Source of the DNA: DASQUK01 sp046726215
Lineage (GTDB): Bacteria; Actinomycetota; Acidimicrobiia; Acidimicrobiales; VFJN01
Length of the DNA stretch: 64,000 bases
Assembly: GCA_046726215.1 (NCBI GenBank)
Contig: JBKPAA010000059.1
Span: 13,940-77,939, forward strand
Direction of reading: 5' to 3'
Each line of letters begins with the position of its first letter. Position 1 is the first letter of the stretch. The notes beneath the pieces were generated by a model. It made no database searches. It was not told the DNA's origin and saw nothing but the letters and a program-made list of their open reading frames with translations. Below, piece by piece: positions 57,767-64,000 of the stretch. The translations under genes and the position numbers were made by a program.

Positions 57767-58966
57767 ATGCCCAAGCGAGTTGTCCTCGCCTACAGCGGCG
57801 GCCTCGACACCTCGGTGGCCGTGCGGTGGATGACCGACAACCACGGGGTCGAGGTGATCACCTTGGCGGTCGACGTCGGCCAGTCGTCGGACGACTGGGA
57901 CGTGGTCCGTGACCGCGCGCTGGCGGCAGGTGCCGTCGACGCCATCGTGGTCGACGCCCGGGACGAGTTCGCCCGCGAGTACTGCGTTCCGGTGCTCAAG
58001 GCCAACGCCCTGTACGAGGGCCGCTACCCACTGGTCTCGGCGCTGTCGCGTCCCGTGATCGTGAAGCACCTGGTGGACGCCGCCCGCGCCCACGGCGCGG
58101 ATGCCGTTGCCCATGGCTGCACCGGCAAGGGCAACGACCAGGTCCGCTTCGAGGTGTCGACCCGGGCCCTCGCGCCCGACCTCGAGGTGGTGGCGCCCGT
58201 CCGCTCGTGGGGCATGACTCGGCAGGATTGCATCCTCTACGCCTACGACCATGCCATCCCCATTACGGCGACGAAGGAGAAGCTGTACTCCATAGACGAC
58301 AACCTCTGGGGCCGGGCGATCGAGTGCGGCGAGATGGAGGATCCGTGGGCCGTGCCTCCCCCGGGCGTGTGGCTCCTCACCAGGCCCACGGCCACCGAGC
58401 CCATGGACGTCGTGATCGGTTTCGACCGGGGCGTCCCGGTGTCGCTCGACGGGGTGCCGCTCGGGCCCGCCGATCTCATCGCGCAGCTCGGTCAGGTCGT
58501 CGGGTCCTACGGCTGGGGGCGCATCGACATGGTCGAGAACCGGCGCGTCGGCATCAAGAGCCGCGAGACCTACGAGTGCCCCGGCAGCCTGGCCATCATG
58601 CTGGCGCACGCGGATCTCGAGTCGATCTGCCTCGAGCGCGACCTGCAGCGCGAGAAGACCCGGCTGGAGAGCCGCTATGCCGAGCTGGTGTACGACGGGC
58701 TGTGGTTCAGCCCGCTCCGCCAGGCGCTCGACGCGTTCGTCGACGAGAGCCAACGCCACGTGACCGGAGAGGCCCGCCTGCACCTGTCGCCGGGCTCCGT
58801 GCAGGTGACGGGCCGGCGTAGCCCCCACAGCCTGTACAACTACAGCCTGGCCACCTACGACGAGGCCGACAGCTTCCGCCACGCCGACAGCGAGGGCTTC
58901 GTGCGGCTGTGGGGCCTCGGCATCGAGACGTGGGCGTCGGTCCAGGGCCCGGGTGCCGAGGCATGA
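57767..58966 (+). CDS. argG: Argininosuccinate synthase
   Basis: ATP-dependent joining of citrulline and aspartate. N-type ATP-pyrophosphatase loop VLAYSGGLDTSVAVRWM, HGCTGKGNDQVRFE, and DNLWGRAIECGEMEDPW. About 399 residues. ATG 57767 preferred over ATG 57761 because AAGGA is then 7 bases away. Confidence 0.96.
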   Translation: MPKRVVLAYSGGLDTSVAVRWMTDNHGVEVITLAVDVGQSSDDWDVVRDRALAAGAVDAIVVDARDEFAREYCVPVLKANALYEGRYPLVSALSRPVIVKHLVDAARAHGADAVAHGCTGKGNDQVRFEVSTRALAPDLEVVAPVRSWGMTRQDCILYAYDHAIPITATKEKLYSIDDNLWGRAIECGEMEDPWAVPPPGVWLLTRPTATEPMDVVIGFDRGVPVSLDGVPLGPADLIAQLGQVVGSYGWGRIDMVENRRVGIKSRETYECPGSLAIMLAHADLESICLERDLQREKTRLESRYAELVYDGLWFSPLRQALDAFVDESQRHVTGEARLHLSPGSVQVTGRRSPHSLYNYSLATYDEADSFRHADSEGFVRLWGLGIETWASVQGPGAEA

Positions 58967-58973
58967 TGCAGGA

Positions 58974-60391
<1,418 letters not shown>

Positions 60392-60395
<4 letters not shown>

Positions 60396-60778
60396 GTCGG
60401 CCGTACCGCCACGAGCTCCGCGTCCGCTACGGCGAGGTCGACATGCAGCGCCATGTCTTCAACGCCCATTACCTGGCGTTCGTCGACGACGCCCTCGACA
60501 CGTGGCTGCGGTCGGAGCTCGGCCGCGACTACGAGTCCACCTTCGACATGGTCCTCAAGCGCGCGGAGATCACCTGGCACGGCGGGGCCACGTTCGGGGA
60601 CCTGCTCGCCATCGACGTGGCCGCACGCCGGTGGGGCACGACCAGCTTCGACATCGGTTACGAGGGATCGGTGGGGGAGCAGCCGGTGTTCACCGCGGTC
60701 GTGACCTACGTGTCGGTGGCGCCGGGTACGACCGATCCCGCGTCCGTGCCGGAGGCCGTGCGATCGGCACTGTCGTGA
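60392..60778 (+). CDS. Hotdog-fold acyl-CoA thioesterase
   Basis: 128-residue 4-hydroxybenzoyl-CoA thioesterase-like protein. Signature RVRYGEVDMQRHVFNAHYLAFVDDA with the catalytic Asp of the YGEVDMQRHV loop, then WLRSELGRDYES, VLKRAEITWHGGATFGDLLAI and TAVVTYVSVAP. Cleaves acyl-CoA of unknown chain. GTG overlaps the argH stop, and its own stop overlaps mpg, so it is co-translated with both. Confidence 0.88.
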
Positions 60779-61401
60779 GGATCGTCGGGCGCGACTTCTA
60801 TCGCCGCGACCCTCGCACGGTGGCCCCGGAGCTGCTCAACAAGCTGCTTGTCCGGCGCGGGGCCGACGAGGCCCCATCGGCCCCGGGGTCCGGGGAGCGG
60901 GTCGGTCGGATCGTCGAGGTCGAGGCGTACTGCGGCGACGTCGACCCCGGGAGCCACGCGTACCGGGGCATGACGGCGCGCAACCGCACGATGTTCGGAC
61001 CGCCCGGCGGGCTCTACGTGTACTTCACCTACGGCATGCACTGGTGCGCCAACGCCGTGTGCGGCGACGAGGGCGAGGGCGTGGCGGTGCTGCTGCGGGC
61101 GCTGGCACCGGTCGCCGGCGTGGATGTCATGCGGGCGGTCCGGCCGCGGGCCCGGCGCGATCGGGACCTCTGCAGCGGGCCGGCCAAGCTGTGCCAGGCG
61201 CTGGGGCTCACCCGCGAGTTCGACGGTGCCGACCTCGTGACCGGGGACCGCGGGATCGTCGTGTGCGACGACGGCACGCTCCCGCCGGCCGATCCGGTAC
61301 AGACCACCCGCATCGGGTTGAGCAACGGTGCCGAGCACCCGTGGCGCTGGCACGTGCCCGGCGACCCGAACGTCTCGCGGGCGCGGGTGCCCGCCGCGTA
61401 G
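60775..61401 (+). CDS. 3-methyladenine DNA glycosylase (AAG/MPG family)
   Basis: 208-residue alkyladenine glycosylase for base excision repair. Signature blocks: RRDPRTVAPELLNKLLVRR, GRIVEVEAYCGDVDPGSHAYRGMTARNRTMFG (in part; Glu of VEVEAY is the catalytic base), GLYVYFTYGMHWCANAVCG, VLLRALAP and CSGPAKLCQALGLTREFDG. GTG start overlaps the thioesterase gene. An element of repeat family A begins 5 bases after its stop. Confidence 0.93.
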   Translation: MRIVGRDFYRRDPRTVAPELLNKLLVRRGADEAPSAPGSGERVGRIVEVEAYCGDVDPGSHAYRGMTARNRTMFGPPGGLYVYFTYGMHWCANAVCGDEGEGVAVLLRALAPVAGVDVMRAVRPRARRDRDLCSGPAKLCQALGLTREFDGADLVTGDRGIVVCDDGTLPPADPVQTTRIGLSNGAEHPWRWHVPGDPNVSRARVPAA

Positions 61402-61405
61402 TCCC

Positions 61406-61527
61406 GAGGTCATGGGTTCCACGGCGGTGGCCCGAGGTCATGGGTTCCACGCCCGTCGGCCCGAGGTCATGAGTTCCGGATCCGGAACTCATTGCGTCGT
61501 CCTCGCGAATGCTGAACCTATGACCTC
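61406..61527 (+). repeat. Family A element after the DNA glycosylase gene
   Basis: A full 94-bp element at 61434-61527: GAGGTCATGGGTTCC (61434-61448), GAGGTCATGAGTTCC (61463-61477), loop GGATCC, GGAACTCATTGCGTC (61484-61498) and TGAACCTATGACCTC (61513-61527), with 14-base spacers. An extra copy of the first arm lies at 61406-61420. The centre GAGTTCCGGATCCGGAACTC is a perfect 20-bp palindrome. Unlike the carA and argB copies it is intergenic. Confidence 0.9.
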
Positions 61528-61547
61528 CGCACGGTTGGGGTCCCTCG

Positions 61548-62132
61548 TCAAGCGTCGGTGGGTGAGGCGCAGGACGGCATGCGGTTGGCCTTGGCGAACT
61601 CATCGATCCACTCGGTGATCTGCTGGCCCGCGCCGGGCTTCTCCGACACCAGCAACCTCGCATCCGGGTCCGCACGCAGCGCGTCGGCGTAGCGCTCGCG
61701 ATCCCTGAGGTAGGTGCGCCAGTCGCTCAGCCACTCGTTGGCTCGCCGCCGCTGGTCGCCGGCGGGCGCCAGGCTCTCGAGGTGGTCGAGGTCGTCGAGC
61801 ATTGCGGCATAGACGCCGTTGGCCCGCTCCAACACGTCCGCTCGCTGGGCCGCCGTGTGCGACTCGCTGGCGACCGGCAGCCTGTCGACCCGCTCCAGCG
61901 CGGTGGCGCAGCGCTCCTCCGCTGCCGCGGCGAAGGCCGGGTCTCCGAGCCGGTCGATCGGGGGCTGCCGACCCGGCCCGAAGGCCAGGTAGAGCACGTA
62001 GCCCCACATCGAAACGAGGGCGCAGATCACGACGATTACGACGGCCCGGCCGAGCCGCGACCCGCCGCCGGCGGGCGCGCCGTCGCCGCCGTCGTTCTCG
62101 GTCGGAACCCGCGGTGCCTGCACCGTCACCAC
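61548..62132 (-). CDS. Hypothetical single-pass membrane protein
   Basis: 194 residues. A short disordered N-terminus, one membrane segment at about residues 30-52 (AVVIVVICALVSMWGYVLYLAF), then a helical, Ala/Arg/Asp-rich soluble domain presumably outside the cell (AAAAEERCATALERVDRLP, RRRANEWLSDWRTYLRDRERY). Two cysteines, one near residue 74 and one near the C-terminus, might pair. I do not recognise the family. It diverges from tyrS with 37 bases between start codons. Confidence 0.72.
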   Translation of the reverse strand: MVTVQAPRVPTENDGGDGAPAGGGSRLGRAVVIVVICALVSMWGYVLYLAFGPGRQPPIDRLGDPAFAAAAEERCATALERVDRLPVASESHTAAQRADVLERANGVYAAMLDDLDHLESLAPAGDQRRRANEWLSDWRTYLRDRERYADALRADPDARLLVSEKPGAGQQITEWIDEFAKANRMPSCASPTDA

Positions 62133-62156
62133 ACCAGGCTCCCCGTCCCGGGCCGG

Positions 62157-62162
62157 TAGCGT
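62157..62162 (+). promoter_or_regulatory. Putative -10 box of tyrS
   Basis: TAGCGT with 7 bases between it and the tyrS GTG at 62170. On the other strand TACCGG lies at the same place facing the divergent membrane-protein gene. Confidence 0.45.
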
Positions 62163-62169
62163 CCAGTCG

Positions 62170-63480
62170 GTGAGCGAGCGTCAGCGAGCGAACAATCTGC
62201 ACAGCACCACGCTCCTCGACGACTTCCAGGCCCGCGGGCTGGTCCAGGACTCCACCGATCGCGAGCAACTGGCGGCTCGGCTGGCCGCCGGGCCCATGAG
62301 CCTGTACTACGGCTGCGACCCGAGCGCCGACAGCCTGCACATCGGCAACCTCATCGGCATGCTGGTGCTGCGGCGCTTCCAGAACGCCGGCCACCGTCCC
62401 GTGGCCCTGGCGGGCGGCGCCACCGGCATGGTCGGCGATCCCAGCGGGCTGTCAGAGGAGCGGAACCTGCTCGACAACGAGACACTCGACGCCAACGTGG
62501 CAGCCATCAAGACCCAGATGGCACGCATCCTCGACTTCGAGGACCAGCGGGCGGTCCTCGTGGACAATCGCGATTGGACCGCTGACGTCACCGTCCTCGA
62601 CTTCCTGCGCGATGTCGGCAAGCACGTGACCGTCAACCAGATGCTGGCGCGGGAATCGGTTCGGGCCCGCCTCGCCGGCGAACAGGGCATCAGCTACACG
62701 GAGTTCAGCTACATGCTGCTGCAGGCGCACGACTACCTGTGGCTGAACGAGCACCTTGGCGTCGAGCTCCAGATCGGCGGGTCCGACCAGTGGGGCAACA
62801 TCGTCTCCGGCATCGATCTCATCCGCCGGGTCCGCGGTCACGCCGTCCACGGGTTGTCGTGGCCGCTGATCACCGCGCCCGATGGATCGAAGCTGGGCAA
62901 GACGAGCGGTGCCCGGGTCTGGCTCGATCCCGCCAGGACGAGCCCGTACCGCTTCTACCAGCACTGGATGCAGACGGATGACCGGCAGGTCAGGGAATAT
63001 CTGGCCAAGTTCACCTTGTTGGACATGGCAGACGTCGACGAACTGGCGGCCGCCCATGCGGAGGCGCCGGAACGTCGGCGAGGACAAAGGGTGTTGGCGG
63101 CCGAGGTCGCCGGGCTGGTGCATGGCACAACTGCAGCCCGAGCCGCGGAACAGGCGTCGGAGATCCTGTTCGGCGGTTCACCGGTAGCCGCCGGCAGCGA
63201 TGCGCTGGCGGCGGTGGCGGCCGAGGTTCCCACCGCGTCGCTGGCCTGGGACGAGGACCTGGCGGCGGGGGTCGACCTCGTGCCTCTGTTGGTCGAAGCC
63301 GGGCTCGCCAGCTCCAGGGGCGACGCCCGTCGGTCGCTGGAGCAGGGGGCGATCTCGGTGAACGGGGACCGCGCACAGCCGGGTCGTCTGATCGGAGAGG
63401 GCGACGTCCTCCACGGAAGGTACGTCGTGCTACGAAAGGGCAAGAAGTCCTATGCTGTCCTCGTTCGGGACGGCAGCTGA
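62170..63480 (+). CDS. tyrS: Tyrosyl-tRNA synthetase
   Basis: Class I synthetase for tRNA-Tyr. 436 residues: YYGCDPSADSLHIGNLIGML (HIGH-like HIGN), ALAGGATGMVGDPSG, QIGGSDQWGNIVSGIDLIRR, KMSKS-like DGSKLGKTSG, and a C-terminal S4 RNA-binding domain (VPLLVEAGLASSRGDARRSLEQGAISVNG in part). GTG 62170 begins with GTGAGCGAGC, a shortened family C repeat (SERQRANN), before family similarity starts at about residue 12. The rrn promoter starts about 40 bases after its stop. Confidence 0.95.
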   Translation: MSERQRANNLHSTTLLDDFQARGLVQDSTDREQLAARLAAGPMSLYYGCDPSADSLHIGNLIGMLVLRRFQNAGHRPVALAGGATGMVGDPSGLSEERNLLDNETLDANVAAIKTQMARILDFEDQRAVLVDNRDWTADVTVLDFLRDVGKHVTVNQMLARESVRARLAGEQGISYTEFSYMLLQAHDYLWLNEHLGVELQIGGSDQWGNIVSGIDLIRRVRGHAVHGLSWPLITAPDGSKLGKTSGARVWLDPARTSPYRFYQHWMQTDDRQVREYLAKFTLLDMADVDELAAAHAEAPERRRGQRVLAAEVAGLVHGTTAARAAEQASEILFGGSPVAAGSDALAAVAAEVPTASLAWDEDLAAGVDLVPLLVEAGLASSRGDARRSLEQGAISVNGDRAQPGRLIGEGDVLHGRYVVLRKGKKSYAVLVRDGS

Positions 63481-63518
63481 ACAGGCCTGAGAAATCCTGC
63501 AGAAACCTGGCGCTCAGG

Positions 63519-63547
63519 TTGACGGTTCCCAGGTACGTCGATAGATT
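63519..63547 (+). promoter_or_regulatory. rrn operon promoter
   Basis: TTGACG (63519-63524), an optimal 17-base spacer, then TAGATT (63542-63547). This is the best sigma-70-type promoter in the window and lies about 320 bases before the 16S gene. The 381-base stretch 63481-63861 contains no gene, only this promoter, the boxA and an A+T-richer leader. Confidence 0.75.
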
Positions 63548-63643
63548 GATCCTTCGCCCCGGAGCGGCCTGCTGGCTGTTCGCGGCGTACGGAAGGTCCG
63601 GCACCAACGTCCCGCCCTCGGGGCCGCGTGTCGAGAGCGATAG

Positions 63644-63658
63644 TCGCTCCTTGAAAAC
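63644..63658 (+). promoter_or_regulatory. rrn leader boxA-like antitermination site
   Basis: TCGCTCCTTGAAAAC resembles bacterial rRNA boxA (consensus about TGCTCTTTGAAAA), the NusB/NusE binding site. It lies between promoter and 16S as expected. Confidence 0.65.
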
Positions 63659-63861
63659 AGAAGAGAGGACGAGAGAGCGAGTGCGGGCGACCGCTCCGGA
63701 AGCTTCTTCCGGCGTGGTCGTGTGAAACGAAACGCACCGTCAATTATCCGGGTGGTGCTTGCACCATCCGATGGTGCCAGAGCTTCGGGCTCGAGAGATT
63801 CCGCTCGAGCGCGAGGCGTCTCTATCGAAGGGTGTCGTCGCTTGCGACGGCGCTCGCGATT

Positions 63862-64000
63862 TCGACGGAGAGTTTGATCCTGGCTCAGGACGAACGCTGG
63901 CGGCGTGCTTAACACATGCAAGTCGAACGAGATCCAACCGGTGGCAACACCGGAGAAGATCTAGTGGCGAACGGGTGAGTAACACGTGAGGAACCTGCCC
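63862..64000 (+). rRNA. 16S ribosomal RNA, 5' part
   Basis: The universal 5' region AGAGTTTGATCCTGGCTCAG (from 63869) with ACGAACGCTGGCGGCGTGC and TTAACACATGCAAGTCGAAC, then GGCGAACGGGTGAGTAACAC. The 5' end is placed 7 bases before AGAG by comparison with E. coli. The gene runs off the window. V1 and the early stem are compatible with Acidimicrobiia, an impression from memory, not a search. Confidence 0.97.

Noticed and set aside
61328..61618. 96-residue forward open frame across the glycosylase end
   Set aside because: It is only the family A repeat read in frame with flanks; no start signal and no domain.

Overview
This 64 kb window is very G+C-rich, densely coding, and carries chromosomal core genes only; I see no plasmid, phage, insertion sequence, CRISPR or tRNA. 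Gene order points to an actinobacterium: a DUF948 protein, a small membrane protein and alaS; mltG-aroE; aroC-aroK-aroB-aroQ-pepQ-efp-nusB; the pyr operon running into actinobacterial integration host factor (mihF), rpoZ, coaBC, metK and priA; DUF1844 next to infC-rpmI-rplT; and argC-J-B-D-R-G-H. The first 139 bases of a 16S rRNA gene close the window. The 16S start and the short leaderless-type promoters fit class Acidimicrobiia best, but that placement is an inference and no search was possible.

Layout. 0-9 kb: 3' end of aspS, rarA, alaS, ruvX, mltG, aroE. 9-17 kb: a DUF4388 regulator, a prepilin peptidase, the shikimate genes, an M24 peptidase, efp, nusB and a GNAT acetyltransferase. 17.7-27 kb: the pyrimidine operon pyrR-B-C-carA-carB-pyrD-F, with a PyrR-type RNA leader at its head and an ArgR-type operator inside it before carA. 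27-33.7 kb: mihF, a cytidylate-kinase-like gene where gmk usually lies, rpoZ, coaBC, metK, priA, mtnA. 33.7-36.6 kb: a reverse-strand block of two acetyltransferases and two methyltransferases. 36.6-43.6 kb: def-fmt, a DUF1905 gene, a MoaB-like gene, ribD-E-BA-H, hisG, a cold-shock protein. 43.6-50.1 kb: DUF1844 (reverse), infC-rpmI-rplT, an rRNA methyltransferase, pheS-pheT. 50-52.6 kb: an OafA-type acyltransferase and a VOC protein. 52.7-61.4 kb: the arginine cluster with its own ArgR-type operator, then a thioesterase and a DNA glycosylase. 61.5-64 kb: a small membrane protein, tyrS, and the rrn promoter, boxA and 16S start.

The most unusual content is a set of dispersed palindromic repeats placed inside or against essential genes. 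Family A is a 94-bp four-armed element (arms 15, spacers 14, central loop 6). One copy forms the end of the carA reading frame, one the beginning of argB, one lies after the DNA glycosylase gene, and a diverged one lies before rpoZ. Family B (about 71 bp) is a tandem pair before aroC and is also read in frame inside argD, where its hairpin keeps pairing through compensatory base changes. Family C (97 bp) supplies the stop codon of one gene and the ribosome binding site and start codon of the next, at both rarA/DUF948 and argC/argJ; shortened forms supply the start codons of argH and tyrS. Family D is a 48-bp imperfect palindrome found twice.

A second theme is gene control. About a dozen genes have a TANNNT -10 box only 6-8 bases before the start codon, which suggests leaderless mRNAs. 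infC appears to start at AUA. ribD has a perfect 9+2+9 operator palindrome over its -10 box.
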